In this document: positions 19,386-27,913 of the stretch, piece by piece
Layout of the letters: the number at the start of each line of letters is the position of its first letter
How positions within the stretch are numbered: position 1 is the stretch's first letter
Assembly (NCBI RefSeq): GCF_029855045.1
Contig: NZ_CP123228.1
Location: forward strand, 4,030,001 to 4,094,000
Direction of reading: 5' to 3'
Origin: Piscinibacter sp. XHJ-5
GTDB lineage: Bacteria > Pseudomonadota > Gammaproteobacteria > Burkholderiales > Burkholderiaceae_C
DNA length: 64,000 nt
The notes under the pieces: generated by a model
Seen by the model: only the letters and a program-made list of their open reading frames with translations
The model's database searches: none
What the model was told of the DNA's origin: nothing
Program-made: the position numbers and the translations under genes

Positions 19386-20285
19386 CTACCGTCGCCGAGT
19401 CACGCCGGCGCCGCGCACGTAGTCGACCACGGCGTCGACCACGCCCTGCGCCACCACCGAGGTCGGATCGTCGCGGTAGCTCGCATGCACCGGCAGCGGC
19501 GGCAGCTGCGCGTCGCATTTCAGCGGCTTCAGCGGCAGCCGCTCGGACAGCCGCTTCACGGCGGCCAGCGGCAGCGTCGCCACGCCGAAGCCGCCCTCGA
19601 CGAGCTGCACCATTGCGGAGATCGACGAGATGTTGTGCACGCGCCTGAGCTGCAGCCCCGCGTCTCGAAAGAGATCCGTCAGTCCGACGTGCGGTTGCGA
19701 GCCGCGCTGGAAGGTGAGCAGGTCCACCTCCGCCAGGTCGGCCAGCGCATAGCGGCGCTTGCGATGGATGCGGCCGTGGCCGACGAACGCCATGTCCATC
19801 GGGGGCAGCGCCCGGCTGCGCAGCCGCTCGCCCACCGAGGGCAGCGCGGCGAAGGCGATGTCGAGCGCGCCGCGGTGGATCTGGTCCACCAGCACCGGCG
19901 TCGTCTCCACCGTGAGCTCGAGCTCGAAGTCCGGATGGCTGCGACGCATCTGGTGCACCCAGTCGATCAGCCACGAGTGCAGCACCGACTCGATCGCGCC
20001 GATGCGCAGCGTGACCGCGCGCTGCGCTCCACCGGCGCCCATCTCGCCCTTGATCTCGCGCTGCAATGCCAAGAGCCGCTGCGCGTGATTGAAGAAGCGC
20101 ATGCCGGCCACGGTGAGCCGGAACTGCTTGTCGCGACGATCGAGCAGCAGAACGCCCAGCTCTTCCTCGAGTGCGGCGATGCGGCTGGACATCGCCGACT
20201 GGGTGATGAACAGCTTTTCCGCCGCGCGCGAGACGCTCTTGAGCGACACCACCCAGTAAAAGGCCTCGACAAATCGCAGGTTCAT
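19386..20285 (-). CDS. LysR-family transcriptional regulator
   Basis: This 299-residue regulator has the N-terminal winged HTH at residues 1-60 (MNLRFVEAFYWVVSLKSVSR, AAEKLFITQSAMSSRIAALE) and a LysR effector domain from about residue 90 (VTLRIGAIESVLHSWLI). It is divergent from the TRAP genes with 91 bases between the starts, and it sits just ahead of the cyclase-ABC operon on its own strand. It could therefore control one or both uptake systems. The effector is unknown. The ATG at 20285 is chosen because the HTH starts at once, as is usual in this family. Confidence 0.88.
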   Translation of the reverse strand: MNLRFVEAFYWVVSLKSVSRAAEKLFITQSAMSSRIAALEEELGVLLLDRRDKQFRLTVAGMRFFNHAQRLLALQREIKGEMGAGGAQRAVTLRIGAIESVLHSWLIDWVHQMRRSHPDFELELTVETTPVLVDQIHRGALDIAFAALPSVGERLRSRALPPMDMAFVGHGRIHRKRRYALADLAEVDLLTFQRGSQPHVGLTDLFRDAGLQLRRVHNISSISAMVQLVEGGFGVATLPLAAVKRLSERLPLKPLKCDAQLPPLPVHASYRDDPTSVVAQGVVDAVVDYVRGAGVTRRR

Positions 20286-20376
20286 CTCGGGACACGACAC
20301 TCCGGGAGAAGCCCCTATCTTGCGGCACGCGCGGTCCGGCTTATTCTTCGGGCTTCCCCTCCACGGAGACTCAAGC

Positions 20377-21357
20377 ATGCTTTCGAAGCCGATCCTGATG
20401 ATGGCTGCGCTGGCCGTTGCCACCGCCAGCGCCAGCGCTCAGGCCCAGACGAAGTGGGATCTGCCCTGCGCGTACCCCGCCTCCAACTTCCACACCGAGA
20501 ACCTGAGCCAGTTCGCCGCCGACGTCGACAAGGCCACGGGCGGCAAGCTGAAGATCACCGTGCACGCCAATGCCTCGCTGTTCAAGGCACCCGAGATCAA
20601 GCGCGCCGTGCAGGGCGGGCAGGCGCAGATGGGCGAGATCCTCCTGTCCAACTATTCCAACGAGTGGGCGATCTTCGGCGCCGACGGCATTCCGTTTCTC
20701 GCCGACAGCTACGACGCCTCGATGAAGCTCTACCAGGCGCAGCGCCCGCTGATGGAGAAGAAGCTGGGCGAGCAGGGCATGCTGCTGCTGTATGCAGTGC
20801 CCTGGCCGCCGCAGGGCATCTACGTCAAGAAGCCGATCAACTCCGCCGCCGACCTCAAGGGCGTGAAGTGGCGTGCCTACAACCCGGCCACGGCGCGCAT
20901 CGCCGAACTGGTCGGCGCGCAGCCGGTCACCGTGCAGGCGGCCGAACTGTCGCAGGCCATGGCCACCGGCGTCATCGAGAGCTACATGTCGTCCGGCTCA
21001 ACCGGTTACGACACCAAGACCTTCGAGCACATCAAGTACTGGTACGACACCCAGGCCTGGCTGCCGAAAAACGCCGTGCTGGTCAACAAGGCCGCCTTCG
21101 ACGCTCTCGACAAGCCCACGCAGACCGCCCTGCTGAAGGCCGGCGCCGACGCGGAGGCGCGCGGCTGGAAGCTGTCGCAGCAGAAGAACACCGAGTACAT
21201 CGACCTGCTCAAGAAGAACGGCATGAACATCCTTGCGCCGCCGGCACAGCTCAAGACCGACATGAAGAAGGTGGGCGACACCATGCTGCAGGAATGGCTG
21301 CAGAAGGCCGGGACGGACGGGAAGACGCTGGTCGACGCCTACAACAAGAAGCCGTGA
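20377..21357 (+). CDS. dctP: TRAP transporter solute-binding protein DctP
   Basis: This 326-residue periplasmic protein has a signal peptide (residues 1-22, ending ASASAQA) and the DctP fold: SNFHTENLSQFAADVDKATGG near residue 38, the helix GAQPVTVQAAELSQAMATGVIESYMSSG around residues 187-214, and the ligand-clamping Arg in VKWRAYNP. It would capture an organic acid and hand it to the DctQM permease, driven by the ion gradient. GGAG lies about 10 bases before the ATG. The stop overlaps the dctQ start by one base (TGATG). The ligand is unknown; context suggests a carboxylate linked to glutamate or 5-oxoproline use. Confidence 0.9.
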   Translation: MLSKPILMMAALAVATASASAQAQTKWDLPCAYPASNFHTENLSQFAADVDKATGGKLKITVHANASLFKAPEIKRAVQGGQAQMGEILLSNYSNEWAIFGADGIPFLADSYDASMKLYQAQRPLMEKKLGEQGMLLLYAVPWPPQGIYVKKPINSAADLKGVKWRAYNPATARIAELVGAQPVTVQAAELSQAMATGVIESYMSSGSTGYDTKTFEHIKYWYDTQAWLPKNAVLVNKAAFDALDKPTQTALLKAGADAEARGWKLSQQKNTEYIDLLKKNGMNILAPPAQLKTDMKKVGDTMLQEWLQKAGTDGKTLVDAYNKKP

Positions 21358-21932
21358 TGGCACAAGACCGACCCGCTGCGGACCGGCCGCCTTCCGGCCC
21401 GCGCCGCGCCCTGAATCTCGTCTACGACGCCGCCGGCGCCCTCGCCGGCCTGTTCGTGCTGGCCATCCTGGTCATGATGATCGGCCAGAGCGTGCTGCGG
21501 GAGTTCGGCGTTCCCACCGGACCGGTGAACGACGTCGTGGCCTGGAGCTGTGCGGCCGCAGCCTTTCTCGCGATGGCGCACACCTTTCGACACGGCGACT
21601 TCGTGCGGGTGACGCTGCTGCTCGAGAAGCTCGGCCCGGCCGCGCGCCGCCGCGTCGAGCTCGTGTGCCTGGCGGTGGCCGCCGCCTCGGTCGGCTATCT
21701 GGCGGTGTCGGTGATCCGCTTCGTTTACGAAAGCTGGGCCTTCAACGACATCGCCAGCGGCCAGTTCGCGGCCCCCCTGTGGATCCCGCAATCCAGCTTC
21801 GTGATCGGCGCCGTGCTGCTGCTGGTGGCCATCGTCGACGAGCTGGTGCGCGTGTGGCGCGGCTGCGTACCGGTCTACGTCGAGGCGGTGGAGAAGCGCC
21901 ACGCCGAAGGCGATTTCTCGGCCGACCTCTGA
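21357..21932 (+). CDS. dctQ: TRAP transporter small permease DctQ
   Basis: This 191-residue protein has four predicted membrane helices (about residues 27-47, 60-80, 98-118 and 140-162) and the DctQ-type sequence VPTGPVNDVVAWSCAAAAFLAMAHTFRHG followed by VRVTLLLEKL. The small TRAP subunit supports the large DctM subunit and docks DctP. It starts inside the dctP stop codon and ends inside the dctM start codon, so all three are translationally coupled. Confidence 0.88.
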   Translation: MAQDRPAADRPPSGPRRALNLVYDAAGALAGLFVLAILVMMIGQSVLREFGVPTGPVNDVVAWSCAAAAFLAMAHTFRHGDFVRVTLLLEKLGPAARRRVELVCLAVAAASVGYLAVSVIRFVYESWAFNDIASGQFAAPLWIPQSSFVIGAVLLLVAIVDELVRVWRGCVPVYVEAVEKRHAEGDFSADL

Positions 21933-23242
21933 TGGACACGCTCGCGATCGGCGCCCTGCTGCTGGCCGTCATGCTGGTCCTGCTGGCGTGCGGCGTGTGG
22001 ATCGGGCTCACGTTGGCCATCGTCGGGTGGGTGGGACAGGCCTTCTTCACGACCACGCCGCCCGGCAAGAACCTGTTCTCGGCGTTCTGGGAATCGAATG
22101 CGTCGTGGGAGCTGGCCGCGCTGCCGCTGTTCATCTGGATGGGCGAGATCCTGTTTCGCACGCGGCTGTCGGAGCAGATGTTCGAGGGGCTCGCGCCATG
22201 GCTGAATCGCGTGCCCGGACGGCTCATGCACACCACCATCCTGGGCTGCGGGATCTTCGGCTCGGTGTCCGGCTCGTCGGCGGCCACCTGCGCCACCATC
22301 GCCAAGGTCGCCCTGCCCGAGCTGCGGCGGCGCGGCTACGACGAACGCATCGCGCTGGGCTCGCTGGCCACCGCCGGCACGCTGGGGATCCTGATTCCGC
22401 CGTCGATCACGATGGTGGTCTACGCGGTCGCGGCCGACGCGTCGATCATCCGTGTCTTCCTGGCCGGCTTCCTGCCGGGCTTCCTGCTGATGGCGCTGTT
22501 CTCGGGCTACATCGCCTGGTGGTCGCTGCGCAATCCGGAAAAGACGCCGCCTGCCGACCCGCCGCTCGGGCTGCTGCAGAAGATCCGAGCGTCCGGCAAC
22601 CTCATCCCGTGCGGCCTGCTCATCGTCTTCATCGTCTGGGTGCTGATCGCGGGCTGGGCCACCGCCACCGAGTGCGCCGCCTACGGCGTGATCGGATCGC
22701 TGGTCACCGCGGCGTGGAGCCGGCAGCTCACTTGGCGCAATTTCTGGGAAGGGCTGATGGGCGCGACCCGCACCTCCTGCATGATCATGTTCATCCTGGC
22801 AGGCGCCGCCTTCCTCACCAAGACGATGGCCTTCACCGGCATTCCGCGCGAGCTCGCGGAGTGGGTCAACGGCCTGCACCTGAGCCCCTATGCGCTGATC
22901 AGCGCGCTGGTGCTGGTGTACCTGGTGCTCGGCACGGCGCTCGACGGCATCTCGATGATCGTGCTGACCTCGGCGATCGTGCTGCCGATGATCCAGAAAG
23001 CAGGCTTCGACCTCGTCTGGTTCGGCATCTTCATCGTGCTGCTGGTCGAGATCGCGGAGGTCACGCCGCCGGTGGGATTCAACCTCTTCGTGCTGCAGAA
23101 CATGACCGGCAAGGACAGCAACACGATCGCCCGCGCGGCCATCCCGTTCTTCGGATGCCTGGTGGTGTGCATCGCCATCATCACGGCCTTCCCGGCGATC
23201 GTGACGTGGCTGCCCAACGCGGTGATGGGTGTTCCCAAATAG
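21932..23242 (+). CDS. dctM: TRAP transporter large permease DctM
   Basis: This 436-residue membrane protein has about twelve helices. DctM marks include LPLFIWMGEILFRTRLSEQM (about residue 64), FGSVSGSSAATCATIAKVALP (about 107), and the re-entrant TAGTLGILIPPSITMVVYAV (about 147). It forms the sodium-coupled transport channel of the TRAP system. It is complete and of the normal length. The 74 bases after it hold a likely end of the operon before the pqi cluster, though no clear terminator hairpin was found. Confidence 0.9.
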   Translation: MDTLAIGALLLAVMLVLLACGVWIGLTLAIVGWVGQAFFTTTPPGKNLFSAFWESNASWELAALPLFIWMGEILFRTRLSEQMFEGLAPWLNRVPGRLMHTTILGCGIFGSVSGSSAATCATIAKVALPELRRRGYDERIALGSLATAGTLGILIPPSITMVVYAVAADASIIRVFLAGFLPGFLLMALFSGYIAWWSLRNPEKTPPADPPLGLLQKIRASGNLIPCGLLIVFIVWVLIAGWATATECAAYGVIGSLVTAAWSRQLTWRNFWEGLMGATRTSCMIMFILAGAAFLTKTMAFTGIPRELAEWVNGLHLSPYALISALVLVYLVLGTALDGISMIVLTSAIVLPMIQKAGFDLVWFGIFIVLLVEIAEVTPPVGFNLFVLQNMTGKDSNTIARAAIPFFGCLVVCIAIITAFPAIVTWLPNAVMGVPK

Positions 23243-23316
23243 CCTGGGGTGATGGGACCCAGGATTGCGCGCGCCGTGGCACATTCGCGGCTTGAACCCT
23301 CCGGAGACGGCGCGAC

Positions 23317-23910
23317 TTGCAGCAAGACCTGGTGATCTGCGAGCAATGCGATGCGGTGCATCGCTGGCGGCCCCTGCAGCCGCGCGAGGTCGCGCAATGC
23401 AGCCGCTGCGGCGCGGTGCTGGCGCGCGGACATCGCCTGGGTGCGCATGCGCTGCTCGCGCTGACGGTCGCGGCGCTGCTGGTGCTGCTGATCGCCAATC
23501 TCACGCCGGTGGTCGACATGCGCCTGCGCGGCGTGCACAACAGCGCCACGCTGCCGGGTGCCATCCACGACACCTGGCTGCAGGGTGAGCGCCTGGTCGC
23601 GAGCGCCGCCGCCTTCACCGCCATCGTCGCGCCGGGGCTGCTGATCACCCTGCGCCTGCTCGTGCTGGTGCCGCTGGCGCGCGGCCGCGCGCCGGGTCAC
23701 CTGGCGTGGTGCATGCGCGTGCTGCACGAGATGTCGCGCTGGAGCATGGTGGAGGTGATGATGGTCGCCGCCGCCGTGTGCATCGTGCGCATTGCCTCCA
23801 TGGCGCAGGCCGTCCCGGGGCCGGGCATGTTCGCCTTCGGCGCGCTCGCGCTGCTGCTGGCGGCGCTGGAGTCCGGCGGCCTCAAGCACTTGTGGATGCA
23901 GGCGCCATGA
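23317..23910 (+). CDS. pqiA: Paraquat-inducible protein A, first half (PqiA domain)
   Basis: The product has 197 residues: an N-terminal zinc-ribbon pair (CEQC at about residues 8-11, CSRC at 28-31) followed by four membrane helices of one PqiA domain (ALLVLLIANLTPVVDMRL, then MSRWSMVEVMMVAAA near residue 140). In E. coli both PqiA domains are in one 417-residue protein; here they are two adjacent genes. The start is TTG (23317) with GGAG about 12 bases upstream; no ATG lies near. PqiA is the inner-membrane partner of the PqiB MCE tunnel in lipid movement between membranes. Its stop overlaps the next start as ATGA. Confidence 0.85.
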   Translation: MQQDLVICEQCDAVHRWRPLQPREVAQCSRCGAVLARGHRLGAHALLALTVAALLVLLIANLTPVVDMRLRGVHNSATLPGAIHDTWLQGERLVASAAAFTAIVAPGLLITLRLLVLVPLARGRAPGHLAWCMRVLHEMSRWSMVEVMMVAAAVCIVRIASMAQAVPGPGMFAFGALALLLAALESGGLKHLWMQAP

Positions 23911-24518
23911 CGGCCTTGTATGGATGCGAATGCTGCGGTCTCGTGTCGGCCGCACCGGCCGGCGACGCGCAAGTGCAGCTGCGCTGCCCGCGCTGCGCGC
24001 ATCCCCTGCACGACGAGAAGCCCCACAGCCTGCAGAAGACCTGGGCCTACCTCGCGGCCTCGGTGCTGCTGTACATCCCGGCCAACGCGCTGCCGGTGAT
24101 GACCACCTCCAACCTCTTTCGCGACACCAGCCACACCATCGCCAGCGGCATCGCCGAGCTGTGGGCGAGCGACTCGTGGGGACTGGCGATCATCGTCTTC
24201 GTGGCCAGCATCGCGGTGCCGCTGCTGAAGATCGGCACCCTTGCACTGCTCGCCTGGAGCGTGCAATACGCGCCCGGCTGGCGGCGGTTCGAGCGGGCCC
24301 GGCTGTACCGCATCGTCGAAGGCGTCGGCCACTGGTCGATGCTCGACGTCTACGTGGTCGTGCTGCTCGCCGGCATCGTGCAGTTCGGCCGCCTCGCGAA
24401 CGTGCATCCCGAGCCCGGCCTGCTCGCCTTCGCCGCGGTGGTCGTCCTGACGATGCTGGCCGCCCGCAGCTTCGATCCACGCCTGATCTGGCGCGAGCCC
24501 GACGAGCCGACGCCATGA
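23907..24518 (+). CDS. pqiA: Paraquat-inducible protein A, second half (PqiA domain)
   Basis: The product has 203 residues with another zinc-ribbon (CECC near residue 7, CPRC near 27) and the most conserved PqiA core: SLQKTWAYLAASVLLYIPANALPVMTT (about residues 41-67), an amphipathic segment, and VGHWSMLDVYVVVLLAGIVQFG. It has four helices. It overlaps the pqiB start as ATGA. The two PqiA halves probably form a heterodimer equivalent to fused PqiA. Confidence 0.88.
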   Translation: MTALYGCECCGLVSAAPAGDAQVQLRCPRCAHPLHDEKPHSLQKTWAYLAASVLLYIPANALPVMTTSNLFRDTSHTIASGIAELWASDSWGLAIIVFVASIAVPLLKIGTLALLAWSVQYAPGWRRFERARLYRIVEGVGHWSMLDVYVVVLLAGIVQFGRLANVHPEPGLLAFAAVVVLTMLAARSFDPRLIWREPDEPTP

Positions 24519-26188
24519 GCGACCCCACCGAGCCCGATCCCGCCGGCGAGGGCATTCCGCCGGCCGCTGCGGAGCCCGTGGTGCGGCGGCGCAACGCCAC
24601 CCGGCTGTCGCTGGTGTGGATCGTGCCCATCGTGGCAGTGGTGGTCGGCGCCTCGCTGCTGATCAACACGCTGATGCAGGCCGGACCGCACGTGATGATC
24701 GAGTTCCGCACCGCCGAGGGCCTGGAGCCCGGCAAGACCGAGGTTCGCTACAAGGAGGTCGTCGTCGGGCGCGTCGAGGCGGTGTCGCTGAGCGATGACC
24801 GCAAGCGGGTGCAGGTGGGCGTGCGGCTCGACCGCGCCGTGTCCAACATGGCCGTGGAGGACACCAACTTCTGGGTCGTGCGGCCGCGCATCGGCATGGC
24901 GGGCATCAGCGGTCTCAACACGCTGCTGTCGGGCGCCTACATCGGCGTCGACGCGGGCAACTCCACGCGCTCGCGCAAGCACTTCGTCGGCCTGGAGGCG
25001 CCGCCTTTCGTGCTGCGCAACGAGCCGGGCCGCAGCTTCGTGCTGCGGGCCCCCGACCTCGGTTCGCTGGACGTCGGCTCGCCGGTGTACTACCGGCGCA
25101 CGCGCGTCGGCCGCGTCGTCGGCTACACGCTCGACCCCGTCAACGACGAGCTCACCGTCCAGGTGTTCATCGAATCGCCGTACGAGCCGCTGGTCACCCA
25201 GCAGGCGCGGTTCTGGAATGCGAGCGGCCTCGACCTGCAGCTCAATGCAAGCGGCCTGACGCTGAACGCGCAGACGGTCAGCTCCGTGATCGCCGGCGGC
25301 ATCGCCTTCGAGCGCCTGCCCGGCAGCGAGGGCCTGGCGGCGGCACCGGCGGGCACGCGCTTCTACCTGTTCGACGACCGCAAGGCAGCCCTGGCACCGC
25401 CCGACGGGCCGGCGCTCACGATCCGCATGGTGTTCGACCAATCGGTGCGCGGCCTGTCCACCGGCGCGCCGGTGGACTTCCTCGGCATCGAGCTCGGAAC
25501 CGTTCAATCCATGCAGCTGCTGTACGACGCCCGCACCCAGCGCTATCCGATGGAGGTGACGGCCGACATCTACCCGCTGCGCCTGGGCAAGGTGCGCAAC
25601 GCCATGCTGCAGGGCGCGCCGGCCGGGGGCGCCGCCGACATCCGGTTCCTGAAGCAACTCGTGGACAGCGGCCTGCGCGCGCAGCTGCGCACGGGCAACC
25701 TGCTCACCAGCCAGCAATACGTGGCGCTCGATTTCACGCCCAGGACGCCGCAGGCCACGCTGGACATGAGCAACGGCGTACCGCGCGTGCCGACCGTGCC
25801 CGGCACGCTGAGCGAGCTGCAGCCGCAGATCGCCGAGATCGTCGCGCGGCTCAACAAGGTGCCGTTCGACGAGATCGGGCGCGATCTGCAGAGCACGCTG
25901 AGCCAGGCGCGCGCGGCCATCCGCGAGTTGTCGCCCGAGGCACAGAAGGCGCTGGCGGAGGTGCAGCGCACCCTCGGCTCGGTGCAGGCCTCGCTGCAGC
26001 GGCTGGACCGCAACCTGCTGGACGAATCGGCGCCCGTGCAGCGCAACGTGGAGCAGACCATGACCGAACTGCAGCGCGCGGCGCAGGCCCTGCGCGCCCT
26101 GAGCGACTACCTGCAGCGGCATCCGGAGACGCTGCTGCGCGGCAAGCGCGCCGACCCGCCGCTGGCCGACCGGGAGAAGCCGCGATGA
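24515..26188 (+). CDS. pqiB: PqiB, MCE-domain lipid-transport tunnel protein
   Basis: The product has 557 residues: one N-terminal membrane helix (about 31-52, LSLVWIVPIVAVVVGASLLI) and then three MCE domains in the periplasm, each opening with a short IEF/VLR/IRM strand and the G-x-x-V-x-Y/F motif (TEVRYKEVVVGRVEAV, SPVYYRRTRVGRVVGY, APVDFLGIELGTVQSM). A long helical C-terminus (about 440-540) follows, which in E. coli PqiB forms the needle of the tunnel. It moves lipids between inner and outer membrane together with PqiA and PqiC. Start and stop overlap both neighbours. Confidence 0.92.
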   Translation: MSDPTEPDPAGEGIPPAAAEPVVRRRNATRLSLVWIVPIVAVVVGASLLINTLMQAGPHVMIEFRTAEGLEPGKTEVRYKEVVVGRVEAVSLSDDRKRVQVGVRLDRAVSNMAVEDTNFWVVRPRIGMAGISGLNTLLSGAYIGVDAGNSTRSRKHFVGLEAPPFVLRNEPGRSFVLRAPDLGSLDVGSPVYYRRTRVGRVVGYTLDPVNDELTVQVFIESPYEPLVTQQARFWNASGLDLQLNASGLTLNAQTVSSVIAGGIAFERLPGSEGLAAAPAGTRFYLFDDRKAALAPPDGPALTIRMVFDQSVRGLSTGAPVDFLGIELGTVQSMQLLYDARTQRYPMEVTADIYPLRLGKVRNAMLQGAPAGGAADIRFLKQLVDSGLRAQLRTGNLLTSQQYVALDFTPRTPQATLDMSNGVPRVPTVPGTLSELQPQIAEIVARLNKVPFDEIGRDLQSTLSQARAAIRELSPEAQKALAEVQRTLGSVQASLQRLDRNLLDESAPVQRNVEQTMTELQRAAQALRALSDYLQRHPETLLRGKRADPPLADREKPR

Positions 26189-26775
26189 GGTGGGCCATGC
26201 TCGCCGTTTCCCTGCTCATCGGCGCCTGCTCGACGCCGAAGCTCGAGGAGCGCTTCCACACGCTGCTGCCCGCGCAACGCGCCGCCCCCGCGCCGGCCGC
26301 GACGGCGATCCCCGTCGATGTGACGCCCGTCGCCGTGCCGGCCCAGGTCGACCATGCGCAATGGGTGGTGCGCCAGCCGGACGAGTCGCTGCTGATGCTG
26401 GAGCAGGACCGCTGGGCCGCCCCGCTGGGCGACGAGCTGCGTGGCGCGATCGTCGAGCGCCTCACGTCGCAGTGGGGCGCGATCGACGTGCGCGGCGTGG
26501 CGCAGCCGGCGCCCGCGGTGTGGCGCCTGCGCGTGGACGTGCAGCGCTTCGAATCCATCCCGGGGCGCGAAGCGCGGCTCGAGGCCACCTGGTCGCTGTC
26601 GGCGTCGCAGCGCGGCGTCGCCCCGCTGGTGTGCCGCACCGCGCTGGTCGAGGGCATCGGCGAGACCGCCCTCACCGCTCTGGCCGCCGCCCACCGGCGC
26701 GCCGTGGCGCGCCTCGCCGACGAGATCGGCGCGCGCCTCAAGGCGCTGCACGCCGGCGAATCCGCCCGATGCTGA
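26185..26775 (+). CDS. pqiC: PqiC outer-membrane lipoprotein
   Basis: The product has 196 residues with a lipobox (LIGAC, Cys15), then a PqiC/YmbA-like fold (ABC-type transport auxiliary lipoprotein family): ERFHTLLP, a proline/alanine linker, DQARWAAPL-like strand QDRWAAPLGDELRGAIVERL, and WRLRVDVQRFES. PqiC anchors the PqiB needle at the outer membrane. It is the fourth gene of a pqiA-pqiA-pqiB-pqiC run with ATGA overlaps. It ends with a Cys (SARC), which is unusual but probably neutral. Confidence 0.85.
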   Translation: MRWAMLAVSLLIGACSTPKLEERFHTLLPAQRAAPAPAATAIPVDVTPVAVPAQVDHAQWVVRQPDESLLMLEQDRWAAPLGDELRGAIVERLTSQWGAIDVRGVAQPAPAVWRLRVDVQRFESIPGREARLEATWSLSASQRGVAPLVCRTALVEGIGETALTALAAAHRRAVARLADEIGARLKALHAGESARC

Positions 26776-26785
26776 GCGAACGACC

Positions 26786-27406
26786 ATGACCGACCCCACC
26801 CCTGCCTGGAACGATGCCTGGACCGCTGTCGGCGCGCGCGCGGACGAGGCTCTGCTGGCCGAGCTGCTGCAGCGCTACCGCGAGCCGCATCGCAAGTACC
26901 ACACGCTTCAGCATCTGAACGAATGCTTCGCCCGCTTCGAGCTGCTGCGCGAAGCCGCGGTTCATCCCGCGGAGATCGCGATCGCGCTGTGGTTCCACGA
27001 CGCCTTCTACGACGTGACGCGCGACGACAACGAGCGGCTCAGCGCGCAATGGGCGAAGCGGACGGCACTCGACGCGGGCGCGGGACACGCGATCGCGCAT
27101 CGGCTGCACGAGCTGGTCATGGTGACCCGGCATGACGCGCTCGCCACCACGCACGACGAGCAGATCCTCGTCGACGTGGACCTGTCCATCCTCGGCGCTG
27201 CGCCGGAGCGATTCGACGAATACGAGCAGCAGGTGCGCGAGGAATATGCGCACGTGCCGCAGCCCCTTTTCAGCGCCAGGCGGCGCGCCATCCTCGAGGC
27301 ATTCCTCGGGCGCGATCGCATCTTCGGCACCGAGCAGTTCGCCGCGCTGCTCGAAGAGCGCGCGCGGGACAACCTGAGCCGCTCCGTCGAGCGGCTCGCC
27401 GGATGA
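26786..27406 (+). CDS. Predicted HD-superfamily metal-dependent hydrolase
   Basis: This 206-residue soluble protein has HD-type metal ligands: H39/H43 (KYHTLQHL), H71-D72 (LWFHDAFYD) and a later Asp (VDVDLSILG). The opening YREPHRKYHTLQH and the WFHDAFYD string define a conserved bacterial family often annotated as a predicted metal-dependent HD phosphohydrolase. Its substrate is unknown. It starts 10 bases after pqiC and ends 7 bases before the next lipoprotein gene, so it is probably co-transcribed, though it has no known role in lipid transport. Confidence 0.75.
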   Translation: MTDPTPAWNDAWTAVGARADEALLAELLQRYREPHRKYHTLQHLNECFARFELLREAAVHPAEIAIALWFHDAFYDVTRDDNERLSAQWAKRTALDAGAGHAIAHRLHELVMVTRHDALATTHDEQILVDVDLSILGAAPERFDEYEQQVREEYAHVPQPLFSARRRAILEAFLGRDRIFGTEQFAALLEERARDNLSRSVERLAG

Positions 27407-27413
27407 GCCGACG

Positions 27414-27848
27414 ATGAAGCGACTCGCTGCCTTCGCCGCCGCGCTGCTCCTGTGCGCCTGCGCGGGGCCGCCCTCGCCGACGCGCAGCGTCGAGGAGCAG
27501 CTCACCGCGATCGAATCGCAGCGTCGCGAAGCGATCCGGCGCGGCGACTTCGCGGCGCTCGAGCAGATCTACGCACCCGGCTTCATTGCCATCGCCGGCA
27601 ACGGCCAGGTCATCGACCGCAGCCGCCTGTTCGATGTGTTGCGCCAGACCGACTCGTCGCTGGCGTTCTCCACCGACGAGGTGCGCGTCCAGGCGAATGG
27701 CGACACCGCCGTCTTCATCGGCCGCCTCGTCGCCCGCAACGCCGCCGGCGCGGTGGTGTTCCAGTCGAGGTTCAGCCATGTGTTCGTCCGCGAAGGCGGA
27801 CGCTGGGTCTGCATCGCGGGGCAGTCCACGCCGATCGCTCCCGCTTGA
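27414..27848 (+). CDS. NTF2-like (DUF4440) lipoprotein
   Basis: This 144-residue protein has a lipobox (LLLCAC, Cys about residue 16) and then a SnoaL/DUF4440-type NTF2-like domain: EEQLTAIESQRREAIRRGDFAALEQIYAPGF, GQVIDRSRLFDVL, and a final strand FSHVFVREGGRWVCIAGQST. Such domains bind small ligands or act as accessory domains, and no enzyme activity can be assigned. The family call is good and the function unknown. Confidence 0.7.
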   Translation: MKRLAAFAAALLLCACAGPPSPTRSVEEQLTAIESQRREAIRRGDFAALEQIYAPGFIAIAGNGQVIDRSRLFDVLRQTDSSLAFSTDEVRVQANGDTAVFIGRLVARNAAGAVVFQSRFSHVFVREGGRWVCIAGQSTPIAPA

Positions 27849-27879
27849 CCGCGGCATGGGCAAGAGAGCAGCGCATCGA

Positions 27880-27902
27880 CCCTCTCCCGCGAGCGGAGAG
27901 GG
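27880..27902. repeat. Intergenic palindrome of the CCCTCTCCC/GGGAGAGGG family
   Basis: CCCTCTCcCGC-GA-GCGGAGAGGG, with one unpaired base, lies between the convergent ends of the DUF4440 gene and xdhC. The core sequence matches the copies at 3061, 9913, 35411 and 40881. Confidence 0.7.
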
Positions 27903-27913
27903 AGTAGCCCGGG

